A stretch of 64,000 nt of DNA from Meloidogyne chitwoodi (GCA_015183035.1 JACZZP010000004.1:62001-126000), one strand, 5' to 3'. Positions 48,326 to 60,927 are shown, counted from the stretch's first letter. Numbers and translations are program-made. The notes: generated by a model not told the origin, from the sequence alone.

Positions 48326-48550
48326 TTAATTCAAAGATCGTGCATTTCTCACTCGGTGGCCGACGCCACCAGATTTGCCTTTACTGTCAGGTTTATTTTC
48401 AATCCCTGCAAGAATAAGATTTGGGTTTTTATTTGGTTTTTTATTAGGAGCATTAGGAACGTCAAATACTGCTTCAGCCATATTAAATTCATAAATTATA
48501 ATCAAAACCAAAAATGTTAAAGCAATTAAATTTAGTTTTGTTGTTGACAT
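48326..48550 (-). CDS. Secreted CEP-like peptide precursor
   Basis: A single exon, 74 residues from the ATG at 48550. An upstream in-frame ATG at 48643 would add 31 residues, but the internal Met starts a proper signal peptide (STTKLNLIALTFLVLIII, likely cut after AEA near residue 27). The mature part is Asn/Pro/Lys-rich and contains ENKPDSKGKSGGVGH at residues 51-65, then a short basic tail. This 15-mer lines up with plant C-terminally encoded peptides (consensus P at 4, G at 8, S at 10, and G-V-G-H at 12-15). Plant CEPs signal nutrient demand and limit root growth. CEP mimics are known from root-knot nematodes. Prolines normally hydroxylated at positions 7 and 11 are replaced here (Lys, Gly), so activity is uncertain. 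The match is by eye. Confidence 0.6.
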   Translation of the reverse strand: MSTTKLNLIALTFLVLIIIYEFNMAEAVFDVPNAPNKKPNKNPNLILAGIENKPDSKGKSGGVGHRVRNARSLN

Positions 48551-48638
48551 TGCTTTGAAGGTAAATAAGATTTTTTCTGAAAATAAAAATTTTTTAAGGA
48601 AAAAAATCCCGATCAACCATGAACTATTTCTGTAAATT

Positions 48639-48750
48639 GACATTTGTCAAAACTGACATTTTGACAAATGTCAATCGACAGAGGCGAAACATATATAACT
48701 GCTTGTCGTTATATTTCGCCTCAGTCGATTAACATTCGTCAAAATGTCGT
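48639..48750. repeat. Nested inverted repeats upstream of the CEP-like gene
   Basis: GACATTTGTCAAAA (from 48640) pairs with TTTTGACAAATGTC (to 48673). A larger pair has GACATTTTGAC-AATGT-AATCGAC-GAGGCGAAA on the left (48655-48689) and its inverse at about 48714-48749. The spacer is ~24 bp. It lies 90-200 bp upstream of the peptide gene's ATG, in the likely promoter or 5' UTR. Confidence 0.75.
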
Positions 48751-49279
48751 TTACTGAAATATTCCCCAGTCATCCCCCTCCCCTCTCGAAAATAAAATTC
48801 CCTGACAACCCAAGGGGAGGGTTATTGTTACGGTAAAAACTAAATAATTATTTACTAATTTTAATGAATAATTTTAAAGAATTGATCCGCTTTTATATAA
48901 AACTTTTAAAATTTTTCACGTGAAAAAAAAACTTTTTTGTTTTAATACCTCGTGCTTTAAAACTTCTATATTTATCTTTATTAACGTTTTATAAAATATA
49001 AATTGCATTTATGGAGTTAATTTTGGGAAAATATGCAAATAATAAATACCAAAAAAATAATTTAGCAGTAATTTTAAATAAAAATAGAATTTTCTTCTCC
49101 AGAAAAAAAAAAATTATTTGAACAGCTAATTTAATACTTTTCTATTTTAATTTATTCAATAATAAAAAAAATAAAAAATAATTTATCTAAATTTATCAAA
49201 AAAGTAAAAAAAATTAATAAAAATAATTTTTTAATTTTCCTATTTTTAAAAATATTTATTTTCTCTTTTTCTATATCAA
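48751..49279. other. Intergenic region, nothing identified
   Basis: AT-rich with poly-A/T runs; one less AT-rich patch at 48760-48830. No gene, RNA or clear repeat seen. Confidence 0.5.
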
Positions 49280-52086
49280 TTAGATTGCCTTTATTGACGC
49301 TCCATAATCTTTTATTGGGTTTATAACCGGTAAAGGATTCTGAATTCCTAATTGAGGCAATGCAATAGACAATCCCTCATTTTTAGGTTCTTTATTTTTA
49401 AATTCTTCTTTCAGAGTTAAATTATTAAAAATTTTTGTTTTTTCATTTTCCTTGATCAATTTAACCTCTTTTTCTTTAATTTCAGATTTTTCTAATTTAT
49501 CACCCTCCATTTTGGGTTTTTCAACATTTTTATTTTTTAATTCAATTTTTGTTTCGTTTTTATGAATATTTTGGTCAATTTCAGATGTTTCTAATTTTGT
49601 TTGTTTTTCTTTTTCATCATTCCTAATCGTAGAGGAAGACGAACTTTCATGTTCATTTTTTAATTTTTTAACTCGTCCAAAATCAATTTTCTCAATGTCA
49701 GCATTGCTTAACTCTTCAATTGGATATTTTTCGACTTCTTGGTGTTTATTTTTATCCACTGTGATATTTTGCTCTTGCTTTTTTGGTGACAAAATATTTT
49801 CTAATTTTTGGTTTTCATTTATTTGTCCCATTTTTGGTATTTTTAGACTGGTTATTTTTAAAGTTGAAGGTTTGTTTATTAGACCAGTTACATCTTAAAC
49901 AAAAAATTTAAAACTTTCCAAAAAAAACAAAAATTACCTCCTAAATGTAACTGCCTATGAACAAACTGTTGGGGAGTTAAAGGCAATAATCTTCTTGGAG
50001 AATTTTCTCCACTTGACGGAGGCATTAATTTTCTGGGCTCATTACGTGGTGATGAACGTGTTTGGGCAAATTGAACTTGATTTGACAATTCAACATTTTT
50101 TTTAAACAAAATTTTTTTCTCCAAATCTATGATTTTTTTAATATCTTTTTGTATGTCTAATTCAACTTTCTAAAATAATTTATTTGATTAAATCTTAAAA
50201 AATCATAAATTTAAAGTTAAACCTTAACAAACTTTTCAAATTTATATCCATAATAAATTCCTTTAATAGGTGAATTTTCAAGCAATTTTAAATTAATGAT
50301 AAATTTGTTGTTTTTATTGTAGTCTTTTTTCTCGAATAAATTTTGTTTCAATAAATTCAACGTCTTTTTGGCATTAAAAAGTGCTTGTTTTTGTTCATTT
50401 GCATATTCGAGTTGTTTTTCCAAATTAATTTTAATCTGAATTTTTAAATTATTTTGGTACTTGTTTAACAAAATCTGACACTCGCACCAAAAAGTATATT
50501 TTTTCTGGATGCACCAAAAAGTACCCTCAAAATGTCAAAAGTTAAGTCCTCTAATTTCTCTTCTACACAGTCGAGGAGAATATTTTTATAAAATTTCAAG
50601 AACATTTAAATATATTTTTTGAAATTAAAAATACTTACTTTTTCAATTGATTCTTCATATGATGTATAAAAATGTCTTGAACACACCATTGTTGGTATTG
50701 AATATAGCCAATAAATTTGATACGATTTAACTGCAACTTTGCCCAGATTAATCCTCATATTTTTCACCTTAACATTTTCGTTAGAATCAGCGTTATAAGA
50801 CAACCATGACCTAAAATATTTATTTTTTATGAACTAAGAGTGTCAAAAAATTACCTAAAATTATCTTTTGTCTCCAACTTAAACCAATCGTCAATTGTAA
50901 GAAATTCTAGCTGTTTTTTGAACCGAAGTTTTTCGTTCAAATAAAAAAGACTGCATAAATCTTCTTCTGTTGCATTTTCTTTTGAGATTATTCTATTAGC
51001 TCTAATTACCCAGCTTTCAAAATCACTAATTAATTGACTGTTAATAATTACTGGATTACTGTAATTATCAACAGTAAGATTATGTGGAACATAATTTTTT
51101 AAGTTATCTGGGATCTTTTCGAATGATTCGTAGATTTCATTCAAAACATCTGAAAATACAAATTTAAAAATATTTTATAACAGAGGTCAGTACGGTACTA
51201 AATTTTGAGTGTTGGATTTTGCGGAATTTCTCGCTATTTTTTGGACTTATGGTGGGAAAATTTTTGCGGAAACCCGTCCATATTAAAAAAAAAGATTTCC
51301 ACATGTATTAAACCGCAAATTTAATTTCTGCAAACTTTAATTTAATTATAATTATCCTACTTCTCAAAGCACCAATTTCTTCTTGCAAGTAACCCACTGC
51401 GGTTGGAATAATTACTTCTCTACCAAATTTTGCAGAGTGAGCCCAGCCATAACTTTTGTTAGTTTTGGTAGATGATTGAGAATTAAAAGAGTTAGAAAAT
51501 TGTCTCATAAATCCAGCTACACCTCCCGCAATTGATCCAATAGGAGATGCTGGAGAAATACTTGTTGGCCTACGTGTATTTAAGGAAGAAGAACGGGAGA
51601 ATTGTTTAAATCCACCAATTTTGTTTTCAATTGGAGAAGAAGGAGCACTTCTTGTTTGATGGAACATTTGAGTAGCTGCATTAAACGAAGCTGACGGGGA
51701 GAATTGGCGAATAAGCCCGAACACACTGCCAGCATCAGAACCACTTGGAGAGGGGAATGATAGTTCATCAGAATTGACTGTATTATTGCCATCTTCAAAA
51801 AGGTTCACAAGAGTCTCTAATCCGTGTTTAAGGTATTCCTGGACTTGAGAATCAACATCAAGGTTATTTTCAATGATTTTGAGTTCTTCTAAAATTTATT
51901 ATTAATTTTAAATATTTTTTAATATTTTTTTTTATGGAGGGAAGAACTTTATAAGCATTTTAATTCCAAAATAATTTTTAAAAAATAAAATATTGTTCAA
52001 TTGTTACCTTCAATTGAAGCAGAAGCGTATAAAACCATTATCATCAACAAAAGAAAATTCATTAAAATTAATGAATTAAATTGCAT
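49280..52086 (-). CDS. Secreted low-complexity/coiled-coil orphan protein
   Basis: Seven exons on minus: 52086-52008, 51888-51361, 51149-50855, 50810-50639, 50474-50223, 50169-49938, 49893-49280; 723 residues, phases consistent. A signal peptide (1-24, FLLLMIMVLYASA) is followed by a Ser/Pro-rich segment with repeated GF-RQFS motifs and SPIENK/SPASP sites that look like proline-directed or basophilic phosphorylation targets. A central globular stretch (about 205-360) comes next, then Lys/Glu/Gln-rich helices likely to form coiled coils, and a Pro/Ser-rich NSPRRLLPLTP patch. The last ~180 residues are Lys/Glu/Asn-rich and disordered. AAGTGCA boxes lie near 52949 and 52965. I recognise no family. 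Confidence 0.7.
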
Positions 52087-54709
52087 AATTAAATATTTAT
52101 TTTGAGGTAGTTTTTAAAATTAAAGAACAGTAAAATAAGAAAAATCAAAACTATAAAAGAAAAAAATAAAAAAACAATTTTATTATTTTATTTTTAAGTG
52201 AAGCTTTTCTCCCTTTATTTTCCCTTACCATATTATAATTTAAATTTTAATAAATTATGAAATTAATTTTACACACGCGCATGAGTGTGTTTTGCAATAA
52301 AAATAAAATTTAATAATTAAAAATAAATAATAATAATAATAATAGGAAATGATTGTATTTATTTGCTAATATTTCAAAATTTTTCTAAGGGAAAAGGAAA
52401 TCCTAGAATAATTTCTTCACGTTGGGTATTGAGAAAAAATTAAAGATTTATTCAAATTTATTTATTAAATTCTTTAAAAATTCTCAATTTTCACAAATTC
52501 GGGTGTAATGTGGACACTATTATCTAATTCAAGTTAAAAAAGGTTATGTTCCAAAAAAGTAGAAAATTTAGAATTTTTTAAACTAAATATCCCTCCTCAT
52601 TTACTTATACTTAATATAATATTTTTTAATTATTTCTATTAATTAATGGGATTTATTTTTTTTAATTTTTGTGAATAGAGAGTTATTTCATTAAATAGAT
52701 TAAGCAAAATTATAAAAAAATATTTTGTGAATGAAAAGCAATAAAATAAAATAACAGCAACATATAAATGCGAGAGGAATACCTCTCTCTCATCTAATCA
52801 CATGAAATATAAAAATGCCCTTTTAAATTTTTCCTTTAAATTTTTGTTGGCAAAAAGGGCAACAAAAAATGTAAAACACAATGGAGAAAGCACTTAAGTA
52901 AAATTTTAAAAATTTTATTTAATCATGTGTTTTGACTATTTTTGGTAAAAGTGCATTTTTATAAAAGTGCATTTTATTCAAAATTTAATAAATCAAATTT
53001 TGCCCGCCACTCCTATATTTGACAAAAATGGCAAAATTCCCCAACCGAAAATGATCGGGAATTTTTAATTTTTACAAATTGGGTCGTTGTGCTTAAAAAG
53101 TGTGGTAATTCAGAAATTAAATTTAAAAAAATTCATATTAGATTGATTTGTTGTTAAAAATTTCACCCATTTATAAGCTTTAATATTTATTAAAATAATT
53201 AATATTTAATGCATGAGTACGCAATTTGTATTTTTTAAAGTAGGTAAAAATTTTCTCATGGGCGGAGCTTATTCCTTCTTCTCTTTAACAATTAAATATT
53301 TAATTATATAACGCACAAACTTTAAAGCTTAAGTTTTACTTTTTAATTTTATTATTTTCAAATCTTTTATAATTAAAGAAAAATTTGATATTAAATTTTT
53401 GAGTAAATTAAAAATTTTTAAAAATTATAAAATGTCTAAAAATTTTAAAAATTACAAAATCCATTAATTTTTAAATTTTAATAAAAATAAGAAAAAATGC
53501 CAAAAAATTTATTTTCCTGATAAAAATATTTTTTTTTACATTTAATTATCATTTTGTCAGTTATGACTAAAATAAAAATAAATTTTTAATCAAAGCTAAT
53601 TTTTACAGAAAATACAAATTTAATAAATTTCCTCCCTTATATTTTTTAGTTTACTCAAAAATTGCGCATGTCTTTCATTCATTATTTTCCCATAGTTTAA
53701 GCTGAAAATATTTTTATTTTAATTTTTTTGAAATTTATAATTTTATTTAAGCTTGAGAAAAATTAGAAAAATTGATTAAATAAGTGTAAACCTTCAGGCT
53801 GACATTTAGCCTTTCTTTTACAGAATGCCAAAAAATTCAAAAACAGAATGCCATTTAAAACTTTAAATATTCCATATGCATCAAAATATGTTTAAAACTC
53901 CCCTACTTAATCCAACACATTTTAATTTAAAAATAATTTTGCTTTGTGTTCCTCTCCCTCTTATCTAAGTTGCCATCTGCTCTATAATTAATAAAAAATT
54001 TAATTTTTAATTTTTGCAAAATTAAAAATATGTATAAATTTTGTAAAGAATTTGCTTTTAATTAAATATTTATGTTATTTTTTATTTTTAGATTTTTATA
54101 TATTTTTTTGATGAATTAACCGGCATTTAACCCACTCTTACATTCTTTTGGTAAATTAATGTAGTTTGTTTTCTATTTTATTTTTTAAGCTTAAAAACTC
54201 AAGTTTTTCTTCTTTACGTGTTTTCTATAAACATTTAATATTTTTAATATTTTTAGAATTATTTTTGTTATAGAAAATTAAAATATAAAGACGGACTAGG
54301 CTTAGGTTTTTCTTTAAAATTTTAAATGCCTCAGGGCTTCAGAGAAAAATTAATAAAATGTAAAAACAAAGTTCGGAACCTAATTATTTTTTATCATTTT
54401 AAACCCACATTTTTGAATTTTTTAAATTAAATAAAATTAAAAAAACATTGTGTGGGTCTTTGCCCAGAAATTTAGAAATTTCCAAGCCAAACTGAGGGTT
54501 AATAAAAAAATATTTTTGCTAAAGAAAATAAAATTGCCCTTTAATTGTCATAAATTATTTAAAAGTTGTTATTCAATTATTTTTTATTACATTTTTTATT
54601 TACTTAATTATTTTTTTTTTACTTTTTAGAATATACTTTAACCTTTTATTAATAAATTAGTGAATTAATAATTAAATAAAAATTGAAACAATTTTTTCAA
54701 ATAAAATAT
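52087..54709. other. Long AT-rich intergenic region
   Basis: 2.6 kb without a gene I can support. It contains two AAGTGCA boxes (52949-52955, 52965-52971), a poly-AAT stretch near 52325 and many short A/T runs. It should hold the promoters of the divergent orphan and G-alpha genes. Confidence 0.45.
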
Positions 54710-54853
54710 CTGTCAACATTGCAAACCAAATTATCAGCACAGAACAAATAACAATTTGCGCAAACATTTCAAACGATACGGAAAACGCTAAGAATCACCT
54801 GCCACCGCCTCGGCAACGTCGGCAAAATTTTTTTGAAGGCGATGGTGGTACAG
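54710..54853 (+). other. Possible upstream exon of the G-alpha gene
   Basis: This stretch is open, ends ACAG|GTATTT in phase 1 and would join the exon at 55217 in frame. It is richer in G/C than its surroundings and would encode an Asn/Pro/Arg-rich N-terminal extension, but it has no ATG in frame. It could be 5' UTR, or coding if a further upstream exon supplies the start. Confidence 0.35.
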
Positions 54854-55248
54854 GTATTTTTTTTAATTTTTTTAAATTGGATAATTAAAGCTTTTTTATT
54901 ATATAATTGATAAAATTAATATAAAAATTAATTTTTTATTTAATCTGAATGATTTTTTAGTATAAATTAATTTTTTTTTAATTAAAAAAAATTTTTTTTT
55001 TTTTAAAAATAAACCAATAATTTAAATAAATTGGCTACCTAGGAAACACTCAAGTTTTAAGGTGTGTAAAAATTAAATGACGAATAAAAAACCAATTTGT
55101 TTTAATTTATTTAATTTTTAGAAATAAAAAAATGTTTAAAATTAATTACTCAAAATTTTTTTCAATTTTTAAATAAAAATATTTTTTAAAAAATTAAAAA
55201 AAAATTTTTTTAAAAGGTAATGGAGTAATAAGTTCAACACTTTCGGCA

Positions 55249-58200
55249 ATGAGTGCAATTATTTGTTGTTCTTCCTTAACAAATTTACAACGACCATTTT
55301 CTGATGGACGTGTTTATACCGAAAATCATAATAATAATACTCAACAAATTGGGTTAACTGTTGCTGTTGAAAAATTGCAAATTGAAAGGGTCGGTTTTTT
55401 AATTTTTTAAGCAAAAAATGTCCGCAAATTTTTCTGTCCGCAAGTTTTTGTCCGCAAATTTTTGTTGTCCGCAAATTTTTTTTTGTCCGCAAGTGTAAAT
55501 AATAAATAAATATTTGAATGACAGCGCTACCTATTCGAATTTGGGAAACTGTGAAAAGGGAGAGAAAAGTTGAGTTGCATTTGATTAATTTTTATCCTTC
55601 CAAAATAATTGCAAAAATAAAAATTGCGGAAAAAACTTGCGGACATTTGTGCGTAAAAGATTTTTTTTTTATAATTCCAATATTTTGGCGAAAAGTTAAA
55701 AAATTCTTAATATTAAAAAAATTTTTTTATTTTTTTTCTTAAAAAAAGTTGTTTTTATTTAATTTTAAGCCTAATCCTTTGCGTGTTTTAAACGTAAAAA
55801 TTAAAATAATTAGCTAATTAGTGTGTATTTTTGCTTCTAAAAAACACCTCAACCTAATAATTATTAAATAAATGGGTAAACACGCAAATTAAAAAAATTA
55901 TTTTTAGTGAAAATAATAAAAACAATTTTTTTTAATTTTTAAAGTGCAAATGACAAAAAATAAAAAAATCTTTGATGTTTTTTGCTTTAATTAATTAAAA
56001 AAGCTTAAGTCTCTAAGCTTATTATGAGAAAAAAAGGAAAAAATAATATTTTTAAATGTTTATTAATTTCAAATTAATGAATTAATTATTGTATTAATAC
56101 CAAAGGTTTAATAAATACATAAATTTTAAAAAATACAAAATAAAAAAAATTGGCACACTCTATATGAAAGTGTACCAACATTTTTCTCGAAATTTTTAAA
56201 TTTATAGTTTGGCATTTTGTATTTTTAAAAATAAATATTTTTTAAGAGCAAAGTCATCGACCTGGAAATTAAAAAACAAGCAGAAATAAATGAAAAAATA
56301 ATTAAAATTTTGCTTCTGGGAGCTTCAGATTCAGGCAAAAGTACAATAGCTAAACAAATGAGGCAATAAATAAAATTAAAAAATATTTTAATTTTTATTT
56401 ATATTTTAAGAATATTGCATACAGACGGATTTACACTTGAAGAACGTCAACATTACAAGTATATTATTTTTAAAATAGAGTTTTTTATTTTTTATTTTTA
56501 AAAATCGTTTTCCAAAGAGCCCTTTTAAAGCCAGATATTTTTTAATGCGACAGTAAATTTTTGACCTCTTCCCTTTGTATTCTCCTAAAAATTATAAATA
56601 ATAAAAGCTTTATTTTAATTCCACTATTTTGAAATTCTAAAATTTTAATCTAAAAACAAAAAAAAAATTATCAGTGTAATACACTGACATACAAAAATAA
56701 ATCAAAAACGAGGAAGCGATCGACGGCCTGATTTTTATTTATTTTATTATACTTAAGCATTCAATTAAATTGAAAATATAATATTAAGTAAAATTAAGAA
56801 GATTGCAATTTAACTGGTACTTTTCGGTTTTAAAGCGAAATGTCCGCAAAAAGTTTTGTCCGCAAAAGTTATAATAATGGGAATATAGGGGGAAATTTAA
56901 AAATTAATTTTAAATTTTATTATTTAGATATATGGTTCAAAGCAATTATATTGACTCATTTGTCCACATTGCCAAAGGCATATATAAACTACAAATAGAA
57001 ATTCCTCCTTCTGAAAGGGAACTAATTTCTACTTTTGAACAGTCATATTATGGGCAATATTTTAATCTAACAGAGTCAAATGATTTGATTGGAATTGTTT
57101 GTTTTTTTAATTTTATTTAGACTCTAAGGGTACATAAAATGTTAAAAAAATTTGAAAAAATAAATTTTGAAAAACAAAATTTATTTTTTCTGTAAATAGT
57201 CCCAAATGCTTTATTTTTCAACCTTCCTCCAAAAAAAAAGCTTGGAAATTATTTAAAAAATACGGTATTTTTAGATTGTTCAATTTCTCAACTGCAAATG
57301 TGTTAAAGTAGCATGTACTAGATTAACTGAATTTTATGTGCCAGATAACACAAATTAGTAAAATTTTTAAATCAAAAAAAATTTAATTTATTAAAATTAA
57401 TTTATAAAATTAATTTTTCTGAAAATTTTATTGCCAATGACAAGCATGGCATCCAAAAATAATTTTCTGCTTCCATATTCAAGGAGATAGTATAATCAAA
57501 TTTTTTCTGTTTTTACAATTTAAAAATTGAAAAATATATATTATTGTTGTATTTCCCTCGTTTTGAGATTTTTTAAATTTATTATTTGCTATTTTATAGG
57601 TTATCTGTGAAAAGGTTGGGGGGCCTAATTGAAATTTTTGAAATTATATTTTAAAAAAATCTAGTAGACTAATTTACATCAAATATTTATTTAATATTTA
57701 CCCTGAAAATAACAAGAGGTTTAATTCAAAAAAATAAATTTTTGAGTCAGACTTGAATAAATTAAAAATATTTTTGGATTAAGTATCATTAATAAATGTT
57801 TTTTAATTTTTAATCTATTAAAGACTTGAAAAATTTAATACATTATATCTTTACCACCTTGATTCTTTAATATTTTTGTATGCCATGATAGTCATTGGCA
57901 AAAAAAAAAAATAATAAAAAAATTAAATTTAGCCTTCTCAGCCAAGTTCACAGAATAATTCATCCAGATTATAACCCGTCAATAGACGACATTATTAGAG
58001 CAAGGGCATCAACTAAAGGAATTTATGAAATTATTTTTTCATTCAGGCAATTTACTATAAGGTACTAAAATATAAAAAAATTAAAAAAATTTTCAAATTT
58101 TTTTAAAAATTACAGACTAATTGATGTTGGAGGCCAAAAAACTGAACGGCGAAAATGGATTCACTGTTTTGGTAAAAATAATTATTAAATTTAATTTCAT

Positions 58201-60927
58201 TAAATTAAGCTAAAAAATGAGTTAAATTTAATTTATTTTTTAAAGAGGGTGTAACAGCAATTTTATTTATTGTCTCCCTTTCTTGCTACAACAATGTGTT
58301 GGAAGAAGATTCAAATATTGTTGGTTTTTTTTAAATGAGATTATATTTCAGAACTTTGTTGCTTATTTTGTAACAAGTTTAGACGAATTAATAAATTTTT
58401 TAAATTTATTAAACTATGAAAAATTTAGAAAAACACAGTCCTTTAGGCTTGAATAGGGATGGCATCTAATATATACCTATTTAAATAAAATTAATTTTTC
58501 TTTTTGCTTAATAAAATTTTCTCACTTTGTTTTATCTCAATCTAACTTTGAGATGGCTTTAAATACTTATTTTATTACACCTTTGTAATTATTAGTAAGA
58601 TAAATTAGCAAAAATCAACCTTTTGCTTCCAAAAATAACAAGATTCGATTACGTTGATGACAATTCCTAATTGTTTTTAACGCCTAAAATATTAAAAAAA
58701 TAAAATAATCGATATTAAACAAAAGTTTAAGGAAACTTGAGAATTAAAAGCTCTCATTCTATACCAAACAACAGAAAGTGACCCAAAATTAATTACTAAA
58801 AATTTATTATTTTTTTTTAATTTTCAGAATCAAATGACAGACACAAGGGATTTGTTCAAACAAATATATAGAAATAAATTTTTGAGACCGTCTTCCTTAA
58901 TTATGTTTTTGAATAAAATGGACATTTTTGCAGAAAAAATAAAATATGCTCCGTTGGAAAATTTTTATCCAGAATTTAAAAGTAAATAAATTTTAAATTT
59001 TTTTTAATTTTTTGAAGGAGAAATACACAACTTTATATTAGAATAAGAAGCTTATTCTTCCAAAAATAAATTTTTTTTTAAATTTTTTTTAACAATTTCT
59101 CTAAAATTAAATTTTATATAACATTCTTAAAATTTAATTTTTAGTATTAAACAAAAAATTAAATTTTACAAAATTTTTTTTTTATTGGATTTTTTGTAAT
59201 TTATGTAGCTTCCAGACACAAAATTAATTAAAAATTTTTTTAATTTTTTTTCAATTTATTTCCAAAAATAATCAAGTCAGAAAATGTTAGAAGAATAAGA
59301 TAATAAAACTAATAAATAAATTTGTTAGCATCGGAACTTCAAAAATCCTTTGAGAATAGTTTGATTACGGTATTTTGCAAACTAATTTTTTTTAATATTT
59401 TTCAGAAGAATTAACAGATGAAATGACTGAAGAAGAATTGTTTGATGTTTCTTTAGAATTTATTAAATCTTTCTTTGCAAAGGTTATTTTTCTCATTCTT
59501 TGTTTTATAAAGTTGTCTTTTAAGATAAAGGGAAATGACCGAAGGCCTCTTTACATGCACACAACAAATGCAACTGACACTAGGAACGTCGGTATGTTTG
59601 TTTTTCTTTTTTATAATAAATTTAAAAAGTAACATTAAAAAAATATTTTAATTCTTTTTTTGTTTTTTTATTTTTTTTCTTTATTTGGAATGTTTTTTAT
59701 TTTATTATTTTGTTTTTTTTCTATCTCTTCCCCTAAACCCTTCTCAAAAATAGCCTGTTCCCCAGAAATAGTAAAGGGGAAGATGTTAGAATGCAAGAGA
59801 ATTTCAAATACACAATGGTAAAGAAAGAAGAATCTGGTCTGGCCTAGGCGGGAGCAGGCCAGTTTACCGCAGGGCTATAACTTATTTTATATTTACCAAA
59901 AATTTTCGACCCAAGCATGTTCCGACTCAGCTCGACGAGCTGAGTCGAATGACACTAAGATCTCTATTATATGACAATTATAAACAGAGTTATAGCCCTG
60001 CGGTAAACCGGCCTTGCGGTAAACTGGGGTGTACCCGGCCTAGGCGTTGTGACGATTATGAGAAAAAAACCTAATTGGCCTGTTTACATCTCCACAATAA
60101 TTCCTAAAATATTTATGTAATTTTCTCTCATTAATCATTCTTTCAATAAGTTTAAATACTTTTTTTTTTGAAATATTTTAATAAAATTATAAAAATTATT
60201 TAAATTTATTGTAAAGAATGATTTTTTTATTTTCAAGACTTTGTGTTCAACGCAACTTGTGACACAATATTAACCAAAAATATGAGGGCAAATGGAATGG
60301 CATAAATATATGATTTTGCTTTTAACTTTATTTAAAAATTCTTTTAAAAATCTTTCTAAAAAGGTTGCAAAATTTAAAAATTTAAATTTTGAGTTTGATA
60401 GAAAGCTAAGTCCAAGGCTTCTTGGCAACCCTATACATCAAAAGTAACTGACAAAAAAAGTTATTTTCGAGAATCGGGAATTCGAGAGCACTTTAATTTC
60501 AATTTTAGAAAATTTCCTAACAAAAATAGGCGGGAATGTCCGATTTTCGGGCATCTGGAAGTTGTGAATCCTGTTGCAACCCTGCTTCTAATTAGAAATA
60601 TTTTTATTTTTTTTAATATTTTATAATTTATATTAAATTATAATCATGTGATTAAACTAAAATTTAACTTATAATTTTAGTATTTAATTAGCATTATTTA
60701 TTAAAATATTATAGTCAGCATCTAAATATTATTTTAATTAATTTAATAAATTTAATTTTATTCAAATAAATATTTTTTTATTTTGTTTTGATTTTAATTT
60801 TAAAAAGTACAAAATTAATTTAAAAAAATTAAAAAATACAAAATTTTAAAAATTCTCAGAGGTTGTCTTCAATGCTGCTTATGATACTGCTGTCACTAAA
60901 AATTTAAAGAATTCTGGAGTTTTATAA
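55249..60927 (+). CDS. Divergent heterotrimeric G-protein alpha subunit (gpa-like)
   Basis: Exons: 55217-55389 (ATG at 55249), 56247-56362, 56411-56458, 56928-57096, 57275-57357, 57933-58061, 58116-58171, 58246-58319, 58828-58981, 59406-59482, 59525-59591, then one of two last exons, 60238-60305 or 60860-60927; 393 residues either way. Landmarks: an N-terminal Cys pair for palmitoylation (MSAIICC), ERSKVID, P-loop GASDSGKST, switch I RASTKGI, DVGGQ, WIHCFEGVTAI, NKMD and TNAT. P-loop and TNAT are altered from the usual GAGESGKST and TCAT, but catalytic Arg, Thr and Gln remain. The intron after 56362 uses a GC donor. G-alpha proteins relay GPCR signals at the membrane; a nematode-specific gpa role in sensory neurons is plausible. 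Exon 57096/57275 is the least certain join. Confidence 0.85.
55405..55655. repeat. TTGCGGAC-subrepeat element in G-alpha intron 1
   Basis: Five inverted units of TGTCCGCAAATTTTT type (55416-55497) face, across ~130 bp, TTGCGGAAAAAACTTGCGGACA (about 55623-55646). Two further units occur at 56838-56868 in the next long intron. This is the same unit as in elements at 3.9, 34.4 and 61.5-61.9 kb. Confidence 0.65.
59841..60046. repeat. Hairpin element in the last G-alpha intron
   Basis: Arms CAGTTTACCGCAGGGCTATAAC (59860-59881) and GTTATAGCCCTGCGGTAAAC (59990-60009) are inverted. A 25-bp palindrome with perfect 12-bp arms (59923-59947, CGACTCAGCTCG A then its inverse) lies between them. GGCCTAGGCG occurs on both sides (59841-59850, 60037-60046), possibly a target duplication. 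Confidence 0.7.
60238..60305 (+). other. G-alpha candidate last exon A
   Basis: 68 nt, entered in phase 1, encoding the final G-alpha strand/helix and ending RANGMA then stop. FVFNAT-DT matches the usual start of helix alpha-5. No AATAAA is obvious close downstream. Confidence 0.7.
60860..60927 (+). other. G-alpha candidate last exon B
   Basis: Also 68 nt and entered in phase 1, ending LKNSGVL then stop, with VVFNAAYDT at the equivalent place. This end is closer to Gi/o (LKDCGLF) but with Ser in place of the pertussis-toxin Cys. AATAAA occurs about 60 bp downstream. Confidence 0.7.
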
